NCBI GenBank assembly: GCA_025093555.1
Contig: JAIWNF010000057.1
Span: 124,001 to 188,000 of the forward strand
DNA: 64,000 nucleotides
Direction of reading: 5' to 3'
Source: Circinella umbellata
Lineage: Eukaryota; Mucoromycota; Mucoromycetes; Mucorales; Lichtheimiaceae
The position numbers were made by a program, and so were the translations under genes. Below, one piece after another: positions 45,420 through 58,014 of the stretch (position 1 is its first letter; each line of letters begins with the position of its first letter). The notes under the pieces are model-generated. The model did no database searches. It had not been told where the DNA came from and saw only the letters and a program-made list of their open reading frames with translations.

Positions 45420-48400
45420 TGGAAAAAAAAAAAAAAAGAAAAAAAAAGTGTGGAGAAGAAGAAGAAAACGTGCGAATTGAGAAGCGGGGAGCGACCTTTT
45501 TTAAGTATTTTTGATGGAGCTGCCCATAAGAGGTATCGCACTGAAAAATAAACCAATATTTTTTTTTCTTATGGTTGTAGATGGCCAAAGACTCTGTCTT
45601 GATTTTATTATTTTGATAATCGGGTCAAACGGTAGAAGTCCGATTCGTTTTAAACACGAATTATATAGTAACTTTTCCTTTTCTTATTGGCTCCGCTGTA
45701 TTTTGACATTTTATGTATAAGATAAACCTTATCATAATTTAGTCCTACAGTCCCCCCCAAAAGACTATCTCTTTTTTTAATGCATAACTTGTCAAATACA
45801 ATTTCTTATAGGCCGACAGTTCCGGTAGATGAATAATAAGCGTCCAATAAAACTGGTTAACTTATAAAGAGGATCATAAAATCATTTTCGTTCATCTTAT
45901 CCCCCATCATCACCCCGCATTCTTTATCCATATAAAATTATAAAATTCTAAATTGAATAATTGCTGAATCATCGTACACAACAAAAGAAAGGCTAGTGTA
46001 CTCAACTGATTACACCAGATATAAAATGTTTGACACATATAAAAAGAGATAAACAAACATGCATCTTTAAAAAAAAGATAACATCTGATAACTTTCTGTT
46101 TTTTTGGTTATCTTTTTTCTTGGTAGAAAAAAACTTTATTGCTTATTTTTATGACGTGACCCAACTTATATTTTTTTGGGCCCCATAGATTGTATTTCAA
46201 CATGCCAAGCAGAAAAAAAAAATTTTTTTTGGTCCACCGTGCGAAAAATAAGATTCATATATATTACCTTTTATTCCGTTAAATAGAAATATTTATGAGT
46301 AATCCACTATAAGCTACATAGTGTTTCTTAAAGAAGAATTACTCGGTGGTTGGTTTTTTTCGTTTTTTTTTTTTTTTTTTTTTAAAAAAAAGTACTATTT
46401 AAACTACGAACAGGAAAGAGGCCAGTTACTTTTGACACAAAATAGACCCCCCAACAAAAGAAACGTAATACGATCATGAATCCTATCTTATCCGCTTTAA
46501 GTAAAACTGATCGATTTTCCCATCATTATCAATTATTTACTAAAAGAAAGACAGTGAACCATTGTTTCTTTTGAATCTATTCAATTTCCATATATATGTT
46601 ATTGATATGTAGAAAAAAAAAGATAACAGATCAAAAAGACATTATCTTTTTTTTCTTAATATGTGATTTTGTGTTCATGATCTCTTAGGCTAAATACAAT
46701 CATAACTATTTATATTTTAACTTTATTGTTATTTTAAAATCTAATAGCTAGATTCGTATATTTTTATTGGCAGCTATAAAATTGACCCGTAAATAACACT
46801 ATGACTAGTTAATCATTATTATTTTTTTCTAATAATATTTTGTTAAAGAGCGAGAGTGTGGAGAGTTTATACATCCGTCATGTGAATGGCATTTTATACA
46901 TCAATAACTATATTAGGATTGGCTTTAGCTGGGGTGTAAAAACCCATATATACAACATCCGCTGTTCCCCGACGATTTTCATCAAGTAATATTTAGTTCA
47001 GTACACTTTAGCTCAGCTATATATATCCCACGGCCAATTGAAGTGCTTCCTGAACAACAGTGATTTATCTTCAAAAAAAAGATGTATTGTAAAAGAAAAT
47101 GTATATAAAATGTTGAAGTCAAAACAGGAAGCAATACTGCTCCTCTTTCTTTTTCTGTAATGACTTTTGATACATATTTTTTTTAATGGATCAATTTATT
47201 TCAAATAACCCCACAGATTATTTGTTTGAGATAAACATAATAAACTCAACTTTGAGGTACCGCGAGTATATACTTTTATATTTTCTTGACTCGGTGAAGA
47301 AAAAAAAACCAACGAACGAGAAGTGAAGTAAACACTTTATTTTGTCTGCATTTGGTGATTTTTTGGGAGTTTTGAAGATCCGGCCTTGTACTCGCTGCTA
47401 TGTTACACTTGAAAAAATGAATAATACGTTTTTTACTATATAGTTCATGAGTCCCCATTTTCATACCTTTATTTATTTTGCGCGACATTTTTTTTTACAA
47501 CAAAACGGATATAACAATGATAATTATATTTGTAGACATCATAATTTTATTGATATATTTATAGGACAAGAGGAACATGTTAAAACTTATAATAGTCGCT
47601 GTGTACACCAAAGCAAATAGGAATCAATCTATTTTGAAGGAACTATTTATGTGGGACATTTGATAAAGCAACCGAGTTAATGCTCTCAATATCATAGTAA
47701 GATAACGACGTACGTATCAATCGAACACCCTGTTCTTATCCAAATAGGCTTTTGATAATGACAAGGATTTTGAATAAGCGATGACAATATTTGCGGTCGT
47801 ATTCAAGCCCAACGATAATTATCTTCACTACCTAAGATTTATACGATCTAATAGAAACTTGACTACTATCATACATGATATTACTCCGGATTTAGAGACC
47901 TTTTACGTAAAATAATGAAATAGGGATTGTATCGAAAGACGTAATTTTAATGAGCATCTTAAAAATGTTAAGCATACTGGTGGTCATATTGCTGCGACTA
48001 AAATAGTCTTTAGAACTTTAATATAAAAGCACCTAAATATAAATGTGAGATGTTATCATTTTTCTCTTCAATATATGTATCACAAAATTTACTGTACTTT
48101 TTAGTCTGGTTTAAATTAAGTATATAACTGAATTCAGTGCCTTTATCTTTGTTCACAATGAATCATTCAAGTTTTTTGCGTAACATAATCGATAAAAACC
48201 GGAACTTTTTTTTTGCTTGCATAAAAGAAAGGATGGAGATACAAAGTGCGGGATTTGTGTATATGGAAAAACTAAATTTCCGGCCTTTCTGGCTTATTAC
48301 ATAGTATTTGAAGATACAGATGAAGGGATGGAAATGTAAGGATGCAACAAACCATCAAGGAAAAAAAACCTTAATATAGCTGAACATTCTTGACTATGTT

Positions 48401-48984
48401 CAACATATTGATTAATCTATGAAAACACGTCTGATTCTATACTGATGATGTCATGAAAGCTGTTTTTAGGCCTTATGGTGTGTGCGTGTAGGAGTATAAA
48501 AACCTTAAATACATGTATCATGACTTATTTACTACGTTAAAAGCGTATGGTCACTAGTCCAATTTTTTACAAACTGTGAAATGTAAGTTAAATTGGGGTA
48601 ACTTTGATAAACCGGTTGGAAAGAATATATACTACTTCTCTATATTGTGATTATTCAAAATGCTGTTAGTTCATACTTTAAGCCTAATATAAACATAGAA
48701 CACGAGCAGTTGCCATGGGTACTCAATAATTTTATAGTTTATTTCTATTTTATGGGAATTGCTCATGGTTTTTTTTTGTCTTCTAATATATAAGTATTTA
48801 ACCTAGATGCCCCAACGATTGACACTTATTCATATACGTTTATCATTTATATAATCAAGGAAAAACTTATCGTGGATCAGAGATCACAGTACAATAATAA
48901 TAACCAATAATGAAAAAGAAAGAAGGAATAAAAAACGAACTAAAAAATAAAACCAAAGAAAAAATCATTTTTGTTTTAATTCCA
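45420..48984. other. Gene-poor spacer, about 3.6 kb
   Basis: AT-rich, with a long T run followed by A (about 46363-46391) and no supported gene. A 70-codon minus-strand frame at 47276-47488 has no recognisable features. Confidence 0.5.
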
Positions 48985-51240
48985 CTACTTCCATGTCACC
49001 TTAAGTTGGATACTGACAGGAAGCGCTACATCAGTTACAGTAATATATTCTCCAGATTCTATCAGATCTTCTAATTTTTTTTCAAGGTTAGGTCGAGTGG
49101 CCTCTTCTAAAACAGGAGGAGCCTGCATATACAGTGATTTAGTTGCTGTACGTAAACTAGGGCGTTTCAATTGTCTAAAAATGTTATAAACAGTATTTGG
49201 TTATTAGAAGAAAGAAAAGAGTATTGCTAAATTACTGCTGACTTCATCTATCCAACTATTTTATTGTTTTTACTTACACATCAGGTCGTTCTTTCAATAA
49301 TTCGATCAAGTCTTCTAAAGTCATGGTACGATCCAATTCAGCAGAAGATGCAATTTTTCCACATACAGGGCATTCAGGTTTCCTTTGATGTTGGAAGGTA
49401 TAAGTATACATACCGTCATTACCGGTATACATCATGTAATTATCGAGGAAAGGTGATCCAGTAGCGATCTTAAATGCTTCATTACAGCATGAAGCTATTA
49501 ATACATTGTTGTTGTTATTATTAGGATATACTTGTTTATATAGTGGTATAAATTACACTTTGGATAATCGTATGTATGCTCTTATTTACCTGCAATAATA
49601 GCGTTTGTAGAAGCAATAGCAGGAATAATATTTTTGACAACACCTTGCGTTAATGAATAGGTAACGCCTGAAATATTGAATTCTTTAGCACGTGCCGATG
49701 CAGTTTCATAGAGCCAGAGAATATGTTCTGGATTATCATTATCGCATTTGACATCCTCTGTCCAAATTTGAATTAGTTACCTTTATTTCCACCATATATA
49801 TAGCACGCAAATGAGTGTGTACGGCAAAAAAAAAAGCAAAAAAGCAAAAAAATATTATAAACTTACTGCCATGAACCTTTGGCCATTCCAGTACCGAAGC
49901 CCATTCAATACAGTGTTCAGGAAGTCTTGGGGTATTAGCAATTGTACAGATAGGAAATGTTGTTGGTTTATTAAACATATCCAGAGAACATTCATAACAT
50001 GAATTAATAGTTGGCAAAATGACACGTGCTTGACCTTTAAACCCTTCAGTACCACCGTCGATTAAAGGTTTAAGACTTGTTGGATCATCGTCATCAATCA
50101 TTTCTATCAATTTAGCATTAATCCATCGTCTAGCTTCAATCGAGTCTAATCCACAAACGACAACTTGGAATTGACTGTAATATTCATCATCTTTATCTTG
50201 AATTTTACCATAGTAACTGTATTAATGAATTGGTTAATATATTTATGCAAAGCGGGGGTAAAGCGGGATTACACCGAAAAAAAATTGTATACGCACGGAA
50301 CAATATTAACTCCAGGAACCCTTTGGGTGACAAATTCTGCAGCAACGGTTGCTTTAGGTCGACCTACATCTTTTTGTCTAATGATATGATATCAATCAAT
50401 GTTATTCTCTCAACCATCTTTATTCACAATCCACTTTAATAACCCCTGTCCCTATATATATATACCTAAATAGAAATTGTCGATTTAAGTTGCTAAGGTC
50501 AATAGTATCCATATCAATGACGTGTATTTCCTTGAAACCAGTCAAGGCAAGATTCTTAAGAATCTCACAACCAAGACCTCCTGCACCAATCACTAAGATT
50601 TTACAGGTCTCAAGTGTTAATTGTATCTAAATGTTTCATTTAAACCTTTGTCAATTTACAATTTCTTCATTTTGTTCCCGGGTTTTTTCTTTCTTTCTTT
50701 CTTATTTATAGACTCAAGAAAGGAAAGCGAATAGTAAAAAGAAAAAGCAATGATTTACTTGAGGGGAGTCAAGTGCTAACAAGACGCCTTCTTCTTCTTC
50801 TGCTTCCTGTCCTTCTTGTTGTTCTTCAGATGTAATTTCTGTTTCTTCGTTAACATCTTCCATATCACTTAACACGCGCCCATAACTAGGTGTGGTTGTA
50901 CCCACTGTTGCATAATCTGTCATATTCGTGTCTTGTAAAAAAAAAAAGGATAGTAATTATATTGCGTAAGTGAAATAAAATAAATTAAAAAAGGTTTCCA
51001 AAAAATAATAAAATATAAGAGAAAAATAAAAATAAAATAAAAAGCGCAGCAAAAAATAAAAAGAGAGAAAGAGAGAGAATGAAAATAAAATAAATAAGGG
51101 TAGTGTAAAATACCTTCAACTGTGGCATTGTGTGACGTTCTCTGACGCTTAACATTATGATCGTTTATTGATGTTGGTTCTTGTAATTCACGTTTTGATC
51201 GTTCTTCTTTTTCGTTTATTGTTGTTGGGGGAGTATTCAT
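48985..51240 (-). CDS. uba3: NEDD8-activating enzyme E1 catalytic subunit UBA3
   Basis: Eight minus-strand exons: 51114-51240, 50759-50931, 50466-50626, 50297-50377, 49867-50216, 49590-49757, 49278-49494 and 48985-49174. They join in phase to 488 residues. After a 100-residue charged leader comes the nucleotide-binding loop [10 protein letters not shown] (about 112-121), then [20 protein letters not shown]. The catalytic cysteine is Cys271 in [19 protein letters not shown], a segment typical of UBA3 rather than UBA2 or UBA1. Zinc ligands are Cys254 and Cys257 (CYEC) with Cys395 and Cys398 (CPVC). The C-terminal ubiquitin-fold domain (404-488) binds the E2 Ubc12. With the ULA1/NAE1 subunit it adenylates NEDD8 and passes it to Ubc12 for cullin modification. 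No ULA1 gene is in the window. The N-terminal extension (about 90 residues before the core, Gln/Glu-rich) is longer than in animals. Confidence 0.92.
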
Positions 51241-51486
51241 AACTGACAATTTTTTTTTTTTAAAAAAAAAGAAACTCTTTTGGGGGGTATAAAAAATTGG
51301 TGAAAGAGAAGAGAAAAGTGTGAATATGATAGCGGGGAGAGAAAGAGTCTTCAAAGAAACACTTTTTTGTGTTAACTCAAAATTGGCACAAATAAATATA
51401 GCATAAATATGCGGCACTTTTAACAAATTGAATTATTCTTTTACATATGACATTTTTATTATTAATAATTATGGATAAAGAAAAAA

Positions 51487-51588
<102 letters not shown>

Positions 51589-51775
51589 ATGTGTGTATTG
51601 CATTATATTAATATAATAATTATAACCTTTTTTATATAGACTATTTTTATTAACCTTTGTAAGGTGGATTTACCAAAGAAGTAGATCTATATCATTACCA
51701 TATTATAATATTAGTCCATTTGTTCAATTGTTCATTTCCTAAATTTTACTAAAAATTATAAAAAAAATAGTTCAT

Positions 51776-54700
51776 TTACGTTGATTGTGAAGTACTAATT
51801 CCGAGACTCAAGGATGACAAAATAGAATCAATGTCAGTCTTGGTATCAGAAGGACGTTTAGCTAAACTTCGTTTAGTCATCATTTGTAATGAGTCCAAGT
51901 CATTTTCATTGCCTGCAGTAGATTTTTGTTGAGACACTATTATTATTATTATTAATTTGTTAGTTTTTTCCTTAATATCATAACTGAGGTTATAAAGATG
52001 ACGCTCTCACCTAATGCTTCTTTAAGATTTTCTACTTTAATAGTATTCTTTTGACTTTGATCGGGTGACTAATAACAATGATAACACAATAAGTTTAAAA
52101 AAAATTCATAGTTATTTTAATGAATTAAGGCGAGTAATATGTCGTTTTTTTTTCTTCTCTTACATCAAATTCTGCACCAGTCCAAGGAGTTACAAGTTTA
52201 GGTTTAACATCATCCAAGTCACGGGAAGCACGAATTCTAAATGATCGTTCCTGGTTCACTAATAAAAAAAAAATGGTTACACTTTAATGACTCCAATCCA
52301 AAGTCGCCAAAAAAAAAGAAAGGGTGATATAAAGAACATACCAAATGCTTCCGATCCCCATTCAACATACAACTTGCTCTCTAAATCCAAACCATGTGTA
52401 TCCTCTTCATCTCGCAATGGTCCATCCTTGGAAAGGATCTCAACTACAACATGACGATCAATAAATTTATCAACTACTGTTGTATTTTCAGGCTCCAATT
52501 CTTCAAAATTATTAATATGATCCACAGTAGGTGCAATCTCTGGCAAGAAGATAGGCGAATACTCCTTATGTGCCACACGATCATCCTTTAATCCCTTGAG
52601 ATAGTCTTGTAATGGACTGATTTGATGCATATGAGCCACCATACCAAACCATTCCACAGTAGTAGCAGCAATAGCACGTTGTCGTGAAGTTTGTTTAATA
52701 GCACTTTGTTTCACAAGGCTTTGTAACTTGAATACAAGAGGTACAGTACGAATGGATCCATCAGCACCAAATCGACGTGTCAATGCGCAAAGTAATGTAT
52801 ACATGGCGCCCACATCGCCTACATTACAACTTGGCATCTGTACCCAATCTATAATTGTTTGATGTACATAGTCGACAAATTTAACATCACTGTGTTGCTT
52901 AAGTAAATGCTTGGGATAAGGTTCGGGAATTAAATCGGCTTCATTGGTCGTCGCTTCCAAATAACGAGTCAATGTTTGAGCAAATTCAATTCTTGTTTCT
53001 AAAAGACGTTATTGGAGCGAGAGCACGTAGGTGAGAAAGATTATTGTTAAACTAGGATTTTTTACATATTAATGTATTGCACTTTCAATATATATAAGAA
53101 CTTACCAGGCACTCGATCAGTAAGCAAACTGATAGCTGGCAGCCAGCTGCTCAGCGCAATATTATTTTCAGACACATATTCATCATCATCTCCAGCCTCT
53201 TTACTTGTAGAAACGATAAGTTCCAAACAAATTAATGCGACACGTCGATATTCATGAATTTGCAATCCATCCACTTGATTCAATGTGGTACCAGCACGTA
53301 ACTTGGCAATAATATATCCAGTAACATCATTTAATTGATTTTGATAATATGTCTGAGATGCTAAACCACCAATACTATGAGCTAAACCTTGATGAATAGC
53401 ATACTCATACATGGCGCTCGTATCTTCTGATTCCGAAGGTTGTTCGTTACGGAATGAACGACCTTGAAGAGCACTGATCAAATGATTAAATAAGGAATTG
53501 AGCACTTCAAGTACTGAAATTCCCACAAGAGGTATATTTGCATTCAAGATGGTATCGAGGATCGAAACGAGAGAGGCTAATTTTTCAACAGATACATCAG
53601 TTTTGTTCTCTTTGGACAAAAATTCCAATTGTTGTAAAACTTCAGAAACGAGCAAATATCGATTTTGTGGTTGTAATGCATCTAATACCAATTCCATGAT
53701 AGAAACGGAAAAATTAGGTGGCCACCATTTCTTTTTGTTATCCATAAAAGTGAATAATGGGGAGAGCGCTGTTCGAACAGCAGAACCACTCAGTTGAGTG
53801 AATAGGAGATTGGCACTTTTGGCTGCTAAAGTATCAATCACTCCTTTTTCCAACTTTTTATTGTTGAGACTCGATTGACGTATATCGACTGACTCACTAA
53901 TCATCGTAATATTATTTTGCCCTGTTAGAATTTTTTGAGAGAATCCCTAGACCCCAGTATTTATTTCTTTATTTTCTCTCATTTCTTTTCTCATGTGTAT
54001 CCTTTCTATTCCCCCTCCTCATCTTTCACTTACTTTTTGGCGAGAACATTGGCAGAAGTTGATGAGGTGGATAAAGTAGTAACCAAAGGAGGCATGATAA
54101 GGCCGAGTTGAACCTTAAAATTGGAAGCATGAAGAGCTTGAGATGAAATCGCAGCTTGAATAGCACGATGACCGATATGTTGCATACTAATATTATAATT
54201 GAACATGAGTTTTATAATGTTTTGCTTGTCATGGTAACAAAAAAAAGTTGCTATACTACTCCTTGTTACTATGCTATAATTTACCTCAAGCTAATGGATG
54301 AATCAGAATTACTATTATTGCATAAATCGGCAAACTTTTGGACAAGACCTTCAAAATCAGATGTGAATTCGGCGTCAACACCAAGCGTTGAGCCATCATG
54401 ATAACTACAAAACACAATAAACTAATAATCCAAACTAAGCATTCTCGTCATACCCAAATACAGACACACTTAAATTAAAAAAAAAATAGACTTTATTACC
54501 GTTTCGCAAGATAAATCCATCAAATCAAGGTCCTGTGTACCGATAATCATACTTAATATTTTTACAGCATATTTTGAAAACAAGTTGAGATCACGATGAC
54601 ATGATTGAATAAGAGCCTTGATAATTTCAAGTGAGACTTGATTATTCCTGGAAAAAACATAACATGTGAGATAACTTCCCCTTTTTTTTTTCTTTTTATA

Positions 54701-55088
54701 TTATATATATGTGTGTGTGTGTGTATAGTATTGTTGCCAAAACGTCCCGCCAAATAAATAAGAAGAAATTTAGAGAGAAACATTACTGTTTTCTGTTCTT
54801 GGATACATCGCGTTTTACTTTGTTTTCTAAAAAGGTGCCGACCTTAGTCAACTTGACAGGTCGAGAGCTAGCATAAAATGTAAGGTAGCTGAGTTCGGAC
54901 GATCGAGGTCCATTTTCCCCCTCTTTTTCTGGATAACAGTTGTTGATGAGGGTTGCGTGTTTAACGTAGCTATTTTAAATAATGCAAAGCAGTTGAAGAA
55001 GAACCCGAATGAGTAATTTGCTTCATAAATGTAAAAAAAAAAAAAAAAAGTTTAAATAGGTAATATCAATTCCCGCTTACAGATGCAT
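51776..55088 (-). CDS. efr3: EFR3 plasma-membrane scaffold for PI4-kinase
   Basis: About ten minus-strand exons: 55081-55088 (8 nt, Met-His-Leu start), 54787-54969, 54500-54647, 54285-54421, 54034-54186, 53106-53921, 52342-52998, 52164-52258, 52011-52068 and 51776-51936; about 805 residues. The start MHLYVKHATLINNCYP and ELSYLTFYASSRPVKLTKVG match the basic, membrane-binding N-terminus of Efr3. CSYHDGSTLGVDAEF and MQHIGHRAIQAAISSQAL continue the helical-repeat body, and the tail is DLDDVKPKLVTPWTGAEFD plus a Ser-rich end. Efr3 sits at the plasma membrane and recruits Stt4/PI4KA through Ypp1/TTC7. One junction fails: the 54034-54186 exon leaves two bases, but the 53921 exon is open only with one. 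So a weak splice site, a missed micro-exon or a one-base error lies between 53921 and 54034. Other junctions are in phase. Confidence 0.85.
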
Positions 55089-55880
55089 CGAGTATAAGTA
55101 TAATAATATAAATGCTTAAAAAATATAAATTGTAAATAAGAAAAGGAACTGTATGATAATTTATATATATATGAGACGTATTTAGTTAGAAAAAGGCGAA
55201 AAGAAAGATAAAAAGAAAGGAGAGGAATGAAACACGAAAATAACAAGAAAGCTTTAGAGAGAGAAAAAGAAAAAGAGAAAAGGTTGAATAATTAAAAAAT
55301 AAAGAGAAAAAAAGTGTGTTGGTTATTATTTTAGTGTGAGAAGTATTGAATTATCGGGTTTTTGCCCCGCACGTTCCTTCATAACACACCCGGTCTGTTA
55401 GACTGACTAAATTCATTTCTTCCATTCAAGGCAAATCAAGACGAGGATTGGTGTAACTACAAATGGATGGACTTAGCGTCCTAATATATTTTATTCAAAA
55501 TATAACGTGTAAAAAAACAAATAAATCATTCTATATATGTAAGTCTTTCTTTCTTTCTTTTTTCATGATATATTTGATCAATTAGACGTTGAGTATTGAA
55601 GCAAGAAAAGCATGGTTCTTTTCTCGAGAAGAAAAAAAGCGTTTGAAAATGTTGCCATTTATATTAGAAGAATAGCGAATTGACTGGATGAGTGATGATA
55701 ATGCTGTTGACCTTGATGATCAAGATGATGATGATGGATTTTTATGCTTTGGGGAAGAATGAGGAGAGAGAGCAAGAAAAAAAATATAGTTGGGGAAAAA
55801 AACAACTAAAAGGGTCGTGTGGAAGGGATAGAAATATTAAGTGTGATCATTTAGAATTACAGCACGTGGATTTTGAGGTA
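55089..55880. other. EFR3 promoter side / spacer
   Basis: AT- and purine-rich DNA between two minus-strand genes. It holds the upstream region of EFR3 and the 3' end of the next gene. No gene is seen. Confidence 0.5.
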
Positions 55881-56810
55881 TCAAATTGAAGCCTTGTGTT
55901 TGTTCTTTTTCTTTTTGTCGTTGTCGTGGTCGTTAGTGGTGATGATGGTGAAATCTATTTCAGGTGCTGTTTTACGTCGAAACGGATTAAATATTGGATT
56001 ATTTTTTGTTTTTGTAACTGTACTAATAAATGATTCTCTTTTTCTTTCTTTTCCTTCTTTTGTTTTGGTCATTGACGTTCCCGTTGATGTTGATGAACAA
56101 GTTGATTGTAGTCCGAAATCCAGCGGATGTATTGCAATAGATTCATCACTTATATAATCATTATTATCATCACAGTGGTAGTCGGTATTATTAATATTAT
56201 TACTATCATTATTAGGATGTTTTTTATCTCGTTGAAAACGTGTCGTTGAACGTCTGACAACTTGATTTAATGAACCTTTGAAGGATTGCATGTGATGCTT
56301 AAAGGATCGTCTGAGTGACTTTTTTGATTGCGGAGCTGTTAATTCTTCTAATCTGGGATTGTCAACTTGCTGATCATGGCGTACTTGCAACGTCGATGAT
56401 GGTGAGACCCTGTTGTCAACTACATTACTATCATCATCTTTACCCTCGTCGTAATAGTTTTCACCTTCATTATTGCAACGCCTGCTTTGTCTTTCTTGCT
56501 TTTCTTGAAGTGGATTTACTTGATGATGAAGATTATGTTGATAATAAGAGCAGTGTCGTACTACAGGAGAATGTGGTGTTGACGTCGCACTAGTTGTATT
56601 ACGACTATTACTGCTATATAAGCAAATCATGGCAGAGACAATCCAGAATAATGGTCCATATACTTGAAGCCAACATTGATATAACTGTGTTTTGACAAGT
56701 GTTACAGAAGTAGATAGCAAAAGATTATTATTTTTGTTACTATTAGTTGTTTGTTTGTTGTTATTATCGTTGCTTGTTGGTAAAGTAATGGTTGATGATA
56801 CACTGTTCAT
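55881..56810 (-). CDS. Single-TM Asn/Ser-rich orphan (309 aa)
   Basis: Intronless minus-strand frame of 309 residues. Residues 1-35 are Ser/Thr/Asn-rich. One hydrophobic segment, VYGPLFWIVSAMICLYSS, lies at about residues 49-67. The remainder is hydrophilic, with a basic segment SKKSLRRSFKHHMQSFKGSL then NQVVRRSTTRFQRDKKH (about 165-200), an Asn/Asp-rich stretch, and a late basic motif IFNPFRRKTAPEI. The basic helical segment after a single TM could bind membrane lipids or be a nuclear-targeting signal; neither is shown. No family is recognised. It lies 792 bases beyond the EFR3 start on the same strand. Confidence 0.6.
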   Translation of the reverse strand: MNSVSSTITLPTSNDNNNKQTTNSNKNNNLLLSTSVTLVKTQLYQCWLQVYGPLFWIVSAMICLYSSNSRNTTSATSTPHSPVVRHCSYYQHNLHHQVNPLQEKQERQSRRCNNEGENYYDEGKDDDSNVVDNRVSPSSTLQVRHDQQVDNPRLEELTAPQSKKSLRRSFKHHMQSFKGSLNQVVRRSTTRFQRDKKHPNNDSNNINNTDYHCDDNNDYISDESIAIHPLDFGLQSTCSSTSTGTSMTKTKEGKERKRESFISTVTKTKNNPIFNPFRRKTAPEIDFTIITTNDHDNDKKKKNKHKASI

Positions 56811-58014
56811 TTAGGATTAATAGTAGTTAATTGTGACACACATTAACGCTTTGTTGTGTGGTGACTATACAAATAAATAATAGATAATAATAAACAGAAA
56901 AAGAGAGAAAGAGAAAGAGGCAAAAGAAAAAGAAAAGGAATGAATGGTCATATAACAAATTATTAAACACTGTTTATCCCTCAAAATAAAATGAATAAAT
57001 TAATCACGGAGGAGAAAAGATTATGGCAAACAAGAATTAGGCAAAAAAAAAAAAAAAAGTACTGTGCATAAATGGATTCTAATATGCAAGTACCGTGTCA
57101 TAAACAGCACTGACTAAATACGTACATATGTAATTATAGCTATTATCGGGACAAAGTTATTATGTTGTAGGATACAAATATCTTTAAAATGTGTTGATCC
57201 ACTAAGGTTTTCTTTTATTTGCTTTTTATAATTCTATTTATTTCTCATGGATCCAAAATATAAAAAATAATAATATAAAAATAGTAATCGGTTTTTCCTC
57301 GGTTTCAAACAAACTCAATAACAAACAAGTTTGGGAGATCATTATCTTTTGTTTTTGTCATAAAAATATCAAACTCTTATAGTAAAAATAAAAATATCAA
57401 AATTGAATTATTAGGGAGAAGAATTATAATATACTATTAAAATATATTAGCATAACTATAATGCTACCTATGCTTAGTACTAGAGACTAAAGGAGAGAGG
57501 ATTCTCAATTAAAGGACCATAATAGAAGACGTTTTAAAAAAAGGGGGGTTGAATCAGAACATCACATTGATGACCTCCGTCTTTTATATTTATTTTTTGT
57601 CCTAAAAGATTTATGCAGGCTGTAGTAAGGGTTCTTCTGGTTTTTTCTTAATGATGAAACTATAATTTCCATCCTCTTCAAGATTTATATTCTATATGAT
57701 ACTATATTAACAATAGTTTGACATCATCCATCATAACAATATATAACAAATACATAAAGTATTTTTTTTCTATTGTTTACTAATAGCAAATAGATAATCC
57801 TTTTTATTTTTCTTCTTTAACTAGGTGAATAAAATTCTTCGCAAAATACAATATGGATCTACCAACTTTCGTAATAAATATTGATTTTTTTTACATGTTG
57901 TATAAAAAAGTACTCTATTTTCAATTTCTTTTTTTCTTTGTTGAATGAGTTTCTTTACGTTTTTAACCTTTCTATTGTTCTATAACAAATCTTTTTTTTT
58001 AAATAAATAATCAA
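56811..58014. other. Divergent promoter region
   Basis: Lies between the minus-strand orphan and the plus-strand glucanase gene, so it should carry both promoters. AT-rich with A/T homopolymers. No gene is seen. Confidence 0.5.

Noticed and set aside
45183..45551. 122-codon plus-strand frame over the transporter start
   Set aside because: Antisense to the first exon and leader of the MFS gene, with no domain.
55692..56157. Plus-strand frames overlapping the Asn-rich orphan
   Set aside because: They are antisense shadows of the 55881-56810 minus-strand gene and its 3' flank.
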